From Amphiura filiformis (taxonomy: Eukaryota > Echinodermata > Ophiuroidea > Amphilepidida > Amphiuridae), in contig NC_092628.1 of NCBI RefSeq assembly GCF_039555335.1, forward strand, positions 35,610,965-35,674,964: a stretch of DNA of 64,000 nt. Reading direction: 5' to 3'. The position numbers were made by a program, and so were the translations under genes. This document shows positions 1 to 9,034 of this stretch, piece by piece (positions within the stretch are counted from its first letter, which is position 1; the number at the start of each line of letters is the position of its first letter). Under the pieces are notes generated by a model. It was not told the DNA's origin, ran no database searches, and saw only the letters and a list, made by a program, of their open reading frames with translations.

Positions 1-227
1 ATCTTAAGTACACTACAACAAATATATACAAAATGAATTCACGTTTAAAAAGATATAAAAGGTCTTACACTACAACATACTTAAATTACACATGGCAAAA
101 AGACAATGGTTCAGGACGCCCGTGATAATCAGAACCGGCATGGCGTGATGAAAAAAACCAACATTCAGAGAAACACAGACTAATCACCGGTTCCTCATCA
201 CAGGCGCCCTACAAAATATGCATAATG

Positions 228-822
228 ATTAAACAAACGACTTGAGAAATAAATGAGTCTTGAGATGTTTCTTAAATTGGTCCAGTGATGAAGCATTCCT
301 GATGTGAGGTGGGAGATCGTTCCACAGCATAGGCGCAGCGTTGGCCGTATGTGACAGTATTCACGGAGTAGTGGCAAAGTTGAGTGGCAGAGCTAGATCT
401 CAGAGTGCGTGAAGGGTTCTTGATAGTGATAAGATCTTGGATGCCCGGCTTGGATGTAAGTTGGTGCGAGTCCAATAACGGCTTTGTAGGTAATCAGCAA
501 CAATTTGTACACTGTCCTTTGTTTAACTGGCAACCAATGGAGGTCGTTTAAGACAGGAGAGATATGTGTTTTGGATACGTTGTATCTTAGCCAATTGATA
601 ATCTGGGAGTCCAAACAACAGACAGTTCGCGGAATCTAGTTGCGATGACACAAAGGCGTGTACCAACTTTTCAGCACTTTCTCTGTCCAAATACTTTCTG
701 ATACGGCCAATGTTTTTGATGGCAAGACACGCTTGTTTGCAAACCTTATTCACTTGCGAAGTCATTGAGAGCGTTTTATCGACAATGACACCAAGGTTCT
801 TGGCTTCCGGAACCACTTGCAC
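228..822 (-). pseudogene. L2/CR1-type LINE, 3' end of reverse transcriptase ORF (5'-truncated, frameshifted)
   Basis: Three overlapping minus-strand frames give consecutive pieces of the C-terminal part of a non-LTR retrotransposon polyprotein. First comes NLGVIVDKTLSM...VNKVCKQA...AEKLVHAFVSSQLD (RT palm end and thumb), then SPVLNDLHWLPVKQRTVYKL, then a final piece reading LWNDLPPHIRNASSLDQFKK. This order and wording are characteristic of the L2/CR1 group. At least two frameshifts separate the pieces, and nothing upstream of the thumb is present, so this is a dead 5'-truncated copy. The real protein would be a cytoplasmic/nuclear reverse transcriptase acting on its own mRNA. Clade assignment is from memory of the family pattern. 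Confidence 0.85.
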
Positions 823-841
823 ACTTTATCATACTCATTGA

Positions 842-1127
842 TTTTTTCCCGTAGTTAACATTTGAATAGGAGAAACTTATCATATGTGACCCGCTCTGAC
901 AAAACCAGGAACAAGTCACATTTTTTACATTTCATGATTTGAATAAAAATGTAAGCACTAGACAATAAGCTTTAAAATGATACCAAACTTATATAAATAG
1001 CATCAATACTTTTCAAGATATGGATAATGTTTTAAATGATACTTTGTTAGTTTTGCCAAATTGCTATTCTTTGTAATGGGCCAACACAGAATTGAATAGG
1101 GATTATCATAGTTCAACTGTTAATTAT
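842..1127. other. Non-coding AT-rich stretch
   Basis: No ORF or RNA gene seen. It opens near a phrase (TGTGACCCGCTCTGACAAAA, about 886-905) that resembles a dispersed repeat terminus; a related phrase, TGTGACCCGGCAGCACAAAT, occurs near 31,411. Membership of one repeat family is inference. Confidence 0.4.
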
Positions 1128-1690
1128 TGATTAGAGAGTTGGTAGAGCACCAGCGCAGTCACCTTCGGAGCCTTATTTCACCCTTATACAGATGAGCACT
1201 CCATTATAATACCTCTTTGAAGGTGTCTTGGGAAGTATTTCTTGAACTGCATATCTCCTTGTCTTGGGTAGGCGTCAATCAATTCTCTGAGGTCTCTGGA
1301 CTTAGGACTAGACTCTGGTGGGATAAACCGGTTTTAGGGGGCCCCAACCGTCCCGCTTCCCTCAGAGATAGATTTAATTAAATTATCATCAGAGATTGGG
1401 CACTCCGTCCTACTTTCAGGCTAGGAACAGCTGGTATGAGTGGCGTAAACCAGCGTGCTAAGTCAATGCCCCTATATTACCCGGCAGACCCTTGAGCTAG
1501 AGTCAGCTGAGCAGAGCTTGCACTGTTGGAACTGGGATGTGCAATGTCATTACGGACAATGACTGGTCACAGGAACCTAGTCTTACTATTAGTTGGAGGG
1601 GTAGTTCATTGGTAGTTCACCAGCGCGGTCATCTTCGGAGTCTAATTTCACCTTCTTAAGATGAGCACTCCTGGTGTAGTTCTCTCTTGG
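1128..1690 (+). repeat. Pair of diverged direct repeats, one with a tRNA-like A box
   Basis: Two related phrases occur about 465 bp apart: near 1,138-1,202 (GTTGGTAGAGCACCAGCGCA, then CACCTTCGGAG and GATGAGCACTCC) and near 1,605-1,672 (TTCACCAGCGCGGTCATCTT, then CGGAG and GATGAGCACTCC). The first has a good match to a pol III A box (TTGGTAGAGCACCAG), suggesting a tRNA-derived SINE head, but no convincing B box follows at tRNA spacing. The intervening 400 bp has no coding signal. Could instead be the 3' UTR of the retroelement whose ORF ends at 1,880. Confidence 0.4.
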
Positions 1691-1879
1691 AAGATGACAA
1701 AATTGGAAAAACCACCTTGTTGCAGTTTCACTAACAAACGAACAAAATCAGCTTGTTACACTAGCAAGTGCCACACCGTTGCAACGGTCCACCCGGGGTG
1801 ATGTAAGGCAGCAGGCAGGACTAGTGTATAGCTATGAAAAGTGTCGTTGAGGAATATTTATAAGTGTCACTAGGCATAT

Positions 1880-2418
1880 TTAGGTCTGAGTGTCTTGTGC
1901 TGGTTCGTCTTCTTTATCTTCACATGGAGACGGTTTCCAGCTTTGAATCAGGTCTATCTGTCGGAATGCTTTGCTTTGACGGCATAACCATATCACATAG
2001 CTGGTTCTGAGTTACGTCTCTTTCCACTTGGTACTCCGAGAGCAGCGATGCATTTTGTCAGCGATGTGTTGTAAATACCTCTGCTTCCAATTTCAATTGG
2101 AAAGTAGTGCGTACGCCATCCCCTATTTTCGCAGTCGGCTACAAGTTCTTGGTATTTGCTTTTCTTTCTTGCATTGGCATCCCGGGATTGGCATTTGACA
2201 GGTTTTCTTCCATTGGGACTGTAAGCTCAATGATGATAACTGTTTTGGTCCTTTCAGAAAAGATTGAAATATCAGGACGTTCTGTGATTATGGGAGGAAA
2301 TACTACTTGCTTATGTTCCTCATCCATCAGAAATTCCCAGTCATTGGCCTTCTGTAAGAGGTTGGTTGGATAAACCTCTTTTAAACAAGTACTTTCAAGG
2401 ATTTTAAAATCCAGTTAG
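1880..2418 (-). pseudogene. Retroelement polyprotein C-terminus with PD-(D/E)XK-like nuclease motif (frameshifted)
   Basis: Reading the minus strand from about 2,418 gives LLQKANDWEFLMDEEHKQVV, then a segment with RPDI, a short spacer and VIIIELTVPMEE. A one-base shift near 2,145 moves to the next frame, which continues ELVADCENRGWRTHYFPIEI, GSRG and SLTKCIAALGVPSGKRR. A second shift near the AMW/YVIW position gives YVIWLCRQSKAFRQIDLIQS and a charged tail ending with a stop at 1,880-1,882. The RPDI-x(n)-ELTVP arrangement fits the PD-(D/E)XK (restriction-like) endonuclease of R2-type retroelements and related proteins; that family link is recalled, not searched. No RT domain remains upstream. 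Two frameshifts and the missing N-terminus make it a pseudogene. Confidence 0.65.
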
Positions 2419-2744
2419 TCCCACAGTAAAATACCATGAAATTAAGAATTCCAAAATTTGACTTTTTTTATGGAAAGTCAACTTTAAAGGCCTATAAAAA
2501 ATGTCCATTGGTTCAAAAATTATGGTATTTACGTAAAAAAGCCTAAAATATGGCGGCCATCTTTGGAATTTTACTAACTTTGAGTATTTCTAATGCTCTT
2601 ATTTTGTTTCCAATGAATCGTTCACACCTTTAAATTCTGCTACCTTGTTTGTGTACAAACCTGGACCCAAAAGTTGTCATCAAAGTCAGGTAAATGTAGC
2701 AAGAAAATTAGTTCTCGAGCATTTCCAATGGATATACAATCTTA
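2419..2744. other. Non-coding AT-rich stretch
   Basis: About 330 bp with no recognised coding, RNA or structured repeat signal. Short reading frames here are not supported by any motif. Confidence 0.4.
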
Positions 2745-3198
2745 TAATAATAATAATAACAGCACTTAATATAGCGCTTTTCCAACCTGATCAAAGCACT
2801 TTACAAAGAACAAAATATATACAAAAACATATACAAAAACATATAATACCTGAAAAAAGGCTTAAAAACAGCAACAATCAGTACAAGTGAGTTTTTAGGT
2901 TACTCTTGAAACTATCTACAGTGGGGGAAACTCTGATGTTTAAAGGGATGTTGTTCCACAGTTTGGGTCCCTGTACACTGAAAGACCTATCACCAATTAT
3001 GCACATCCCACATAAGGATCGTTTTGCAGTTAATAATCGTCCTATGGGACGCTGATTTAGTGTCCCGTAACCGGAAGTGGCGATGTCCTGGAATATCATC
3101 TTACTACTGATGAGCGTTTTGATCTTGTTTGAGCCCTCTCTAGCTAGCTTTTGATTCATCAAGCTACTGGTGGGGGAGGGGGTCCAACCTTCATGCAA
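2745..3198 (-). pseudogene. LINE (L2/CR1-like) 3' end with (TTA)n tail
   Basis: The minus strand reads a LINE C-terminal tail: TLNQRPIGRLLTAKRSLCG, then GDRSFSVQGPKLWNNIPLNI and SPTVDSFKSNLKTHLY, the standard ending of L2/CR1-group RT proteins. It is followed by a short 3' UTR containing AAAGCGCTATATTAAGTGCT and a (TTA)n tail at 2,745-2,760. The upstream RT core is missing, so this is a 5'-truncated copy of a second L2-like element, distinct from the one at 228-822. Confidence 0.85.
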
Positions 3199-3207
3199 TT
3201 ATTTTGT

Positions 3208-3296
3208 GTAAGCTAATCCTAACCTTAACCCTAAGCCTATTCAAAACCCTAATCCTAACCCTAGCTTTAACCCTAAACTAACCCAAACCAATCAAT
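3208..3296 (+). repeat. Degenerate interstitial telomere-like repeat (CCCTAA)n, block 1
   Basis: Repeated CCTAACC, CCCTAA and CCCTAG units with many substitutions. The unit is the complement of the metazoan telomere repeat TTAGGG. Too degenerate for an active telomere. Confidence 0.75.
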
Positions 3297-3299
3297 GAC

Positions 3300-3480
3300 A
3301 GTGCCTAAATAAATGAAGAATTGTACTTTTGTTCGCAACACATAAAGTTGCTCACCTGAAATTTTCGGTTGTTTACACCTACAACCTTCGTCAGCAGAAT
3401 GACCCAGTTCGTTGATCGATTTGATGACTCTTGACTTGTAACGTCAGAACTGGATCGTACACTATTGCTAATTTGCAGCT
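3300..3480 (-). pseudogene. Penelope-like element, C-terminal/3' remnant
   Basis: The minus strand reads SSDVTSQESSNRSTNWVILL followed by TKVVGVNNRKF. This aligns with the tail of the better preserved Penelope-like element at 63.3-63.8 kb (TRSLRHTSRVHDRVIPLTKA...). At DNA level both share CTGACGAAGG-TGTAG followed a few bases later by GAAAATT. No GIY-YIG domain remains here. The relationship is by eye. Confidence 0.55.
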
Positions 3481-3718
3481 CCCCCCACACACACACACTG
3501 GTCCTTATTCAGAGAAGGTTGGTTGGCCCGGATGTAGATGGCCTCTTTGACTCCTCTTTATTATTTACAGTGAGAATATTGTTACGAGTATGGAATTTTG
3601 TAAAATTCCGTATTTTTGACAATGAGAATATCGTTAGAATCCCGGAATTTTGATAGAACTAGATTAAAAAGAAGCGCAAAATGCTTGAATAAAATACAGA
3701 ATAATTAATAATAACAAC

Positions 3719-3721
3719 AAC

Positions 3722-3770
<49 letters not shown>

Positions 3771-3880
3771 GAGGTGATTTCGACAACCGCGGGCAATGCG
3801 AGCCGGGGTGATTGGCTGGCTGTAAAGAGGTCTTGAACAAGACTAAAACTCAGTCTATATCTCATATTACAGCATACGTA
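3719..3880 (-). repeat. (TTA/ATT)n microsatellite tail with adjoining repeat 3' end
   Basis: 3,719-3,769 is a nearly pure AAT/TAA array of about 16 units. On the minus strand it follows a roughly 110-bp unique segment ending CGAAATCACCTCC, which has the layout of a retroelement 3' end carrying an (ATT)n tail. The parent element is not identified. Confidence 0.6.
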
Positions 3881-3944
3881 TGGGCACGATGTACCCCGTT
3901 GTCAAAATACGTACTACGTATTTTAAATTTGTAACATAATTAAT

Positions 3945-4110
3945 TAATAACCCTCCCTAACCCTAAACCCTACCTAACCCGAACCCTAAACCCTAAACCT
4001 AACCCTAAACCCCGCCCTAAACGCTAACCCTAACCCTAACCCTAAATACTAAACCTAAACCCTAATCCTAACCCTAAACCCTAACCATAATCCATAACCC
4101 TAACTCTACT
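3945..4110 (+). repeat. Degenerate interstitial telomere-like repeat (CCCTAA)n, block 2
   Basis: About 165 bp of CCCTAA, CCCTAAA and CCTAACC variants, including short perfect runs near 4,025-4,045. Same orientation as block 1, 650 bp away; the blocks are separated by Penelope and (TTA)n sequence. Confidence 0.85.
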
Positions 4111-4184
4111 TTTTTTTTTAAATTTTACCCCATAATTTCCCTCATTCTTCAAGCCCTGCCCTCTTTCGGGGGCTAATTTATAGT

Positions 4185-4290
4185 TTAAGCTTGTTGGATA
4201 TCAATATTTCGCGGTTGGTGCTTCTTTGTAGCCCTGCGGGACAAACTAGTTGGATAACCACATTTCGCGGTTAGTGGTTCTTTAACGGCC
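4185..4290 (+). repeat. Direct repeat pair, about 35 bp each
   Basis: GTTGGATATCAATATTTCGC... (about 4,192) recurs as GTTGGATAACCACATTTCGC... (about 4,250), each continuing GGTT-GTG-TTCTTT. About 85% identical over 35 bp with a 58-bp period. Confidence 0.6.
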
Positions 4291-5066
4291 CGTAGCCACC
4301 CAAAACAAGCCCCATACCTCACTTCGATTTTTAACTAAGGTCATGTTTTTTATGTTGGGCACCAGTTACGTTGCATGTGTATTTTTCAAACAAATCACAT
4401 GCTTTACATGTTTGGTACTATAACTTCAAAAGTTTACATTAGAACCCAATAAAAGTATATATTCTGAGAGCATTATACTCAGACGATTTCAGAAACCATA
4501 ACATGGGCGTAATTATACAGGGTGACCCATATAATATACAGGGTGTAACAAGCAAAATAAGAATGAAAATATTAATTCAGTTAGGGGTATCACCCCTCCA
4601 CGTACATTGATAATGTAAAGTTTTGACACATGTTTAATATAGTTTTAATTGCCCACCTAGCCATATGGAACTTTTAGCGGTCAAGTACTTCAATTATGTA
4701 GATACAAGGACAGGTGGTCAAAAATCTGTCAATATTTATATAAAATTCTTTAAAACACCGCTAATCTGGCACTTTAGATGCAAATTTTCATGATTGAGGC
4801 ATGTAACTTGATGTACAATAAGCTCAACAATCCAGTTTTGAAAGTTAAAAGAGAATTCGACAAAGCGTTTTCGTAAAAATGGACTTTAAATTGAGCATGA
4901 GGGCGCTCTTTCAGATTTGTCGCAAACTTTCTATGTTTTACTAGTTTTTAGGCTAGGTCTGCTTAAGAAATTTGAACCTTTTATCATGTTTCGTTTGTCC
5001 GTAGCATCCTTTTGAATGTTGCCTACATTAAATCCCTATTAAATACATAGAGGTCAACGAACTTTA
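4291..5066. other. Non-coding AT-rich stretch
   Basis: About 775 bp with no recognised gene or element. Frequent stops in all frames. Confidence 0.4.
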
Positions 5067-5840
5067 TTAAGGGGGTTCGAAACGATGTTTCTGGAAAACA
5101 GAAACTAAATTTAGAACCATTTGAATAGATTGAATAAGTTAAGCTAAATATACTGAGCAAAATAGTTTTTGTTTGAAAGAAATCGGACATACGGTTGTCA
5201 AGATATACATGTTTTTAGTTTCTTTGTATTCTATTGTTTTTGCCAATATATTGATGAAGTTAATCAGGAAAATAGGCAAAATGTGCTCATGAATATTCAT
5301 GTTTGCCAATATTATACCAATATCTTATGAATAAACCTTCATACTACTTTTATTTTATATGATTTTGACATGAAACTTTGCCAATGTGTTTCTATGGCCT
5401 AAAACATTAACATGTGATTTTCCCGCACATCTAATTTGCATATTTGCGTAATTAATTAGCATTATACTTAAGGCTAATTAATTATGCAAATATGCAAATT
5501 AGATGGGCGGGAAAATCACATGTTAAAGGTTTAGGTCATAGAGACATATTGGCAAAGTGTCAGGTCAAAATTCTTAAAGGTAAAAGTAGTATGAAGGTTT
5601 ATTCATAAAATATTGGCAAAATATTGGCAAAAATTAATATTAATGAGCACATTTAGCCAATTTTCTCATTAACTTCATCAATATATTGGCAAAAACAATA
5701 GAATACAAAGAATCTTTCAACAGCAATATCTCAAAAACCGTTTGTCCGATTTGGCTCAAATTTTAGAATTAAGATTATTTTGCATATCTCTCTGCAACAA
5801 GTCTATTTTAAACTTGATTTTGCCTTTCGTACCACCTTAA
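5067..5840. mobile_element. Long palindromic (foldback/MITE) element flanked by TTAA
   Basis: The two halves are near reverse complements across a centre at about 5,465 (arms roughly 380 bp, short loop). Matching blocks include TTTGTATTCTATTGTTTTTG (left) and its complement near 5,695, AACCTTCATACTACTTTTA and its complement near 5,585, and AACATGTGATTTTCCCGC and its complement near 5,510. The ends read TTAAGGGGGTTCGAAACG and, in complement, TTAAGGTGGTACGAAAGG. TTAA lies at both edges (5,067-5,070 and 5,837-5,840), which fits a TTAA-targeting DNA transposon derivative. No coding capacity. Confidence 0.85.
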
Positions 5841-5973
5841 TGTAGCAACAAGTAATTAGTAATTTTTAATTGTCTAATTAACAAATACTGAGGCAATGAA
5901 TGCTAAACATGATATCACTTGACTGAGATCAAGTACAGAAACAAGTAGAAATCCATCAATAATGTTTATTGAA

Positions 5974-6041
5974 GATCATGTGGCGGAGGATCACCATTGT
6001 ACAGCATTGTGATCCTCCACCACATGATCCTCCGCCACATG
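5974..6041. repeat. Hairpin with partial third copy
   Basis: The left arm GATCATGTGGCGGAGGATCA (5,974 on) pairs with the arm at 6,009-6,029 at 20 of 21 positions, across a 14-nt loop. A further partial copy (CTCCGCCACATGA) follows directly. Confidence 0.7.
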
Positions 6042-6409
6042 AGCCACCCCTGACTAATTAGACTTAACGAGTTACAGTAATTACAGTAGTACAAATGAAA
6101 TTCATTAATTGCTGTTTCAGAAATTGAAAGACCAATGTCTAAGGAAAAAACTAAACAAGCTCATAATAAATATCAAATAAACAAGCTACATGCATGTAAA
6201 CACGTCTTGATGAGTAAGAATGCAACAGAGCCGCCCTCTTTAGGTGCCCAGTACAAAAAAACATGACCCTAATAAAAATAATAGTTTCCATATTCTATGG
6301 TGTCAACAGTTGAAAATAAGTACTAAAATGAATTTTAACCAACAGAGGGCGCTATCACTGTAATACAAAGTATCCATCCCAGCACGGCATTCACCGTGGC
6401 CATACATTT
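6042..6409. other. Non-coding stretch
   Basis: About 370 bp without recognised coding or RNA signal. Confidence 0.35.
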
Positions 6410-6500
6410 CGAAAGCAACACGTTGCTAAGCCAGCCAATAGAACAACGCGTTGCTTTCACAAGCAACGCCTTGCTTTCCCAAAGCAACGCCTTGCTTACA
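6410..6500. repeat. Cluster 1 of self-complementary GCAACGCGTTGC-like motif
   Basis: Four close copies of an imperfect palindrome: AAGCAACACGTTGCTAAG, AACAACGCGTTGCTTT, AAGCAACGCCTTGCTTT and AAGCAACGCCTTGCTTA. The spacing is short and irregular. Confidence 0.7.
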
Positions 6501-6854
6501 TACTCAATTCAGGGGCGCCCAAGCCGAGTTTTTGATTAGCCAATCATATCGGCGCTTTGAAGAGCTGTTGGTGATGTCCATCCCGCCTTAGTGGTACTAG
6601 CTGTTACATGTAACAGCATGTTTTGCGTGTATCACACTATTGTACACTCAATTGTAGACCTAAATGCTCAGTCTGAGAAATTCCTTGAGCAACAATATTA
6701 ATTTGTTCATATCATAAAACGAAATCCATTTCAGGCGTAAAATTTCACAGATATTATGAGAACAATATATAAGCTTATAAAGAGTTTCTTGCATGCTTGT
6801 CTGTATCCTGTAAGAGTCGCTGTGATTGGTTGTTGCCACAAGACCTAAAGAATG

Positions 6855-6975
6855 ACAACAACGTGTTGTTTGCGAAAGCAACGCGTTGCCTTTAGAAGGC
6901 GAAAGCAACGTGTTGCTAAAAGCTCTATATCTATTAGCAAGGCGTTGCTTTTGAAAGCAACGCGTTGTCGCAATA
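6855..6975. repeat. Cluster 2 of self-complementary GCAACGCGTTGC-like motif
   Basis: Five more copies: ACAACGTGTTGTTT, AAGCAACGCGTTGCCTT, AAGCAACGTGTTGCTAA, AGCAAGGCGTTGCTTTT and AAGCAACGCGTTGTCG. With cluster 1 this makes nine copies in about 560 bp. Together they may be the two ends of one roughly 560-bp element spanning 6,410-6,975; this is inference. Confidence 0.7.
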
Positions 6976-6984
6976 CGTAATGGG

Positions 6985-7165
6985 CCTTTTTGCTTGCCAT
7001 AAGCGTGCGTCTAGCTGCCAGTCTGCGAACAAGCAAAGGAAAATCTTGCAAGAGACCAAAATTCAACTGGAAGAAGTTGCAAGATCCTGATACAAAGGAG
7101 GAATTCCAGCTGGAGCTATCAAACAGATTGAGCATGGATGACGCCACACCCATCTCTGATATGAG
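6985..7165 (+). pseudogene. RTE-type LINE fragment, endonuclease/RT linker
   Basis: The plus strand reads SVRLAASLRTSKGKSCKRPK followed by FNWKKLQDPDTKEEFQLEL and SNRLSMDD. This is the usual linker between the APE endonuclease and the RT in RTE-like LINEs (pattern: basic stretch, then W-K-L--P-----F---L-NRF). It is probably the upstream part of the element continuing at 8,217 and 9,035. The endonuclease itself is not recognisable upstream. Broken by a stop at 7,170-7,172. Confidence 0.65.
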
Positions 7166-7489
7166 ACTTTGAAACAGTGGTTTGAAGGGACAGTGGTTCA
7201 GAGAGTACAGTTCGCAGCCAGTTTGAGGGTGTTAAAGTTTAGCCGTCCCGGTGTTCAAATGGACCCCAATGGAAATAAGCTTCAATAGAGGCTTTCTTGG
7301 GTTATCCAGGGTTGTCAAAACCCGAACAAATCAAACAAAAAGTTATTGAGAAAGTTATTGGAAAGCAAGAGCCATGTGGGCTGCCAAGTTGGGTATCAGA
7401 TTCAACCCGTCAGATACGATACATGATTTACCGACAAGTGACTCATTTCGGAATGCGATCAGGAATTTTGAAGAAAAAAAGTTTCCACA

Positions 7490-7571
7490 GGCTTCGTTGG
7501 GACTCGAACCAGCGATTCTAAACTTCCTTCGATTACGCGTCTAGCGCTTTACCGCTCTGCCACCGTGGCAG
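7490..7571 (-). repeat. tRNA-derived sequence (SINE head or tRNA pseudogene)
   Basis: The minus strand carries TGGCAGAGCGGTAAAGCG (pol III A box) and GGTTCGAGTCC (perfect B box), 40 to 45 bp apart as in a tRNA. The T arm folds with one mismatch (CGCTGG/CCAACG) and an oversized loop. The acceptor ends do not pair well and no clean anticodon stem is visible, so a working tRNA is unlikely. Box A/B integrity makes a SINE head the better reading. Confidence 0.6.
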
Positions 7572-8216
7572 GTGAGCGGATGAGTGTAATGATAAAAGAT
7601 AAATCTCATAATGCCATCTTTAGCCTTTTGTTTACTAAAAAAGACGCATTTTGTGAAGATAGATTAGCCGTTTTATGCATAAATAGCACGAACGTTTGGG
7701 AAAGGTTTCAAACAAATAATAAAGACACTGATGTGTTGATGAAATTGCGTAAGTCGGGGAATTATCTGCGTCGCAATGTTTTGTTTTGGTTTTAGGAATT
7801 TGACCTTCTAATTTACGACTTCATGACATTATCATTCGAAATCAACAAAAGATATTTCAACACTATATGTCCGCATTCTTCCTCATTCTTTTCTAGAATG
7901 TTTTGAATGTATGTGAGCTTCAACAATGGTTCGCTGCATAATGGTAAAAATAGCCTTGACCTAAAAAAAGGGCGAGAGGTACCATATTTACGGATTCAGG
8001 CTAAATTTAAAATTGATATAAAACGTTTGTTTTTTAATCGAAAAAAAAAATTAACTTTTGTCGTATAAAGAAATTGTATCTGGCGTGAATTACACTACAG
8101 TTTTTATTCCTAGGGCTCTTTGACTTCTTCAAATAATTTTTTAATGATAGAGTGAATCCCCTGGCCCTCTATAATTACGCACAAAAGATCGAGTCCCCTT
8201 AAACATAACTTGAAAG
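7572..8216. other. Unrecognised insertion within LINE remains
   Basis: About 645 bp of AT-rich DNA between two parts of the same broken LINE. No motif recognised; short frames here have no supporting pattern. Confidence 0.4.
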
Positions 8217-8520
8217 GGATGAGACCAAAAGGCGGTACACCATTTCAAAGTCTCGTCAAGTTAGAGAAAGATGGAGGAACTTGAACACCAGCCTTAACAA
8301 CTCTTATAAATCTGACAAGCTTGCTACCCTCAATAAGCAGATGGAAGACCTGAAGCTGGCCGACGAGATGGGGAATTACACCACCACCTGGAATATCATA
8401 CACTCGCTTTCTGGGAAGAACTCCAGGAAAGGGGTGAAAGTCAAAAAGGGGGATGGAACAGCCCCAACCAGTGACCATGAACTGCTTGAGGAATGGAAGG
8501 AATATTTTAGCTCACATATG
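8217..8520 (+). pseudogene. RTE-type LINE fragment, pre-RT linker
   Basis: An uninterrupted frame reads ETKRRYTISKSRQVRE..., then LNKQMEDLKLADEMGNYTTT, WNIIHSLSGKNSRKGVKVKK and ELLEEWKEYFSS. It matches the linker just before the RT core in RTE-like LINEs (pattern: LADE...Y--TW-II---SGK----VKV----G). The match stops abruptly at about 8,520, where unrelated sequence begins, and the element resumes near 9,035. Confidence 0.75.
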
Positions 8521-9034
8521 GAAAGGTTTCTATACAAAAACGATTCTCTTATAAACCATCATGCGCACAGTTTCCACCTCGATACACGGGGCCTCTTTGA
8601 TTGGTTTTTGTCGAAACCTCAAGTGTTCCCTTCATCTAATAAGAATTGTTTTTATATCAAACGAAAGCTAACACTTCCCCTTACAAACACTGTTCATCAC
8701 TAGATCAACAGATAACGCAATTCAATGTTATAGCAAGGCGAACGTGGAAAATCTGTTGAAAACCACCTATCCAAGCACATTTTTAGACCAAAATGTAGCT
8801 TTTAAAAGTCAAAACCTCAAGTGTTCCTTACAATATATTTTCAAACTTTATGTCATTAAATGAAAGAACACACTTATATTGTCCATATATACTAAAGTCA
8901 CTAGAATGAGCAATGGCCAATTCTCTTTAAATTGCAAACCTTGTCCAAAATTTTTTCGCCTGTTTTGTCATACGGTTGTAAATTCAATGAACGATAACGT
9001 TAAAAAACGCTTACAGATTGATATGGTCCTTAAC
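8521..9034. other. About 0.5 kb insertion in LINE
   Basis: Unrelated AT-rich sequence interrupts the LINE between EYFSS and the acidic segment preceding the RT. No terminal repeats or coding motif recognised. Confidence 0.45.

Noticed and set aside
3945-4110. True chromosome end
   Set aside because: The CCCTAA units are degenerate and followed by tens of kilobases of ordinary sequence, so it is interstitial.
7490-7571. Functional tRNA gene
   Set aside because: A and B boxes are good but the acceptor and anticodon stems do not form; a tRNA-derived repeat fits better. The same applies to 44,545-44,625.
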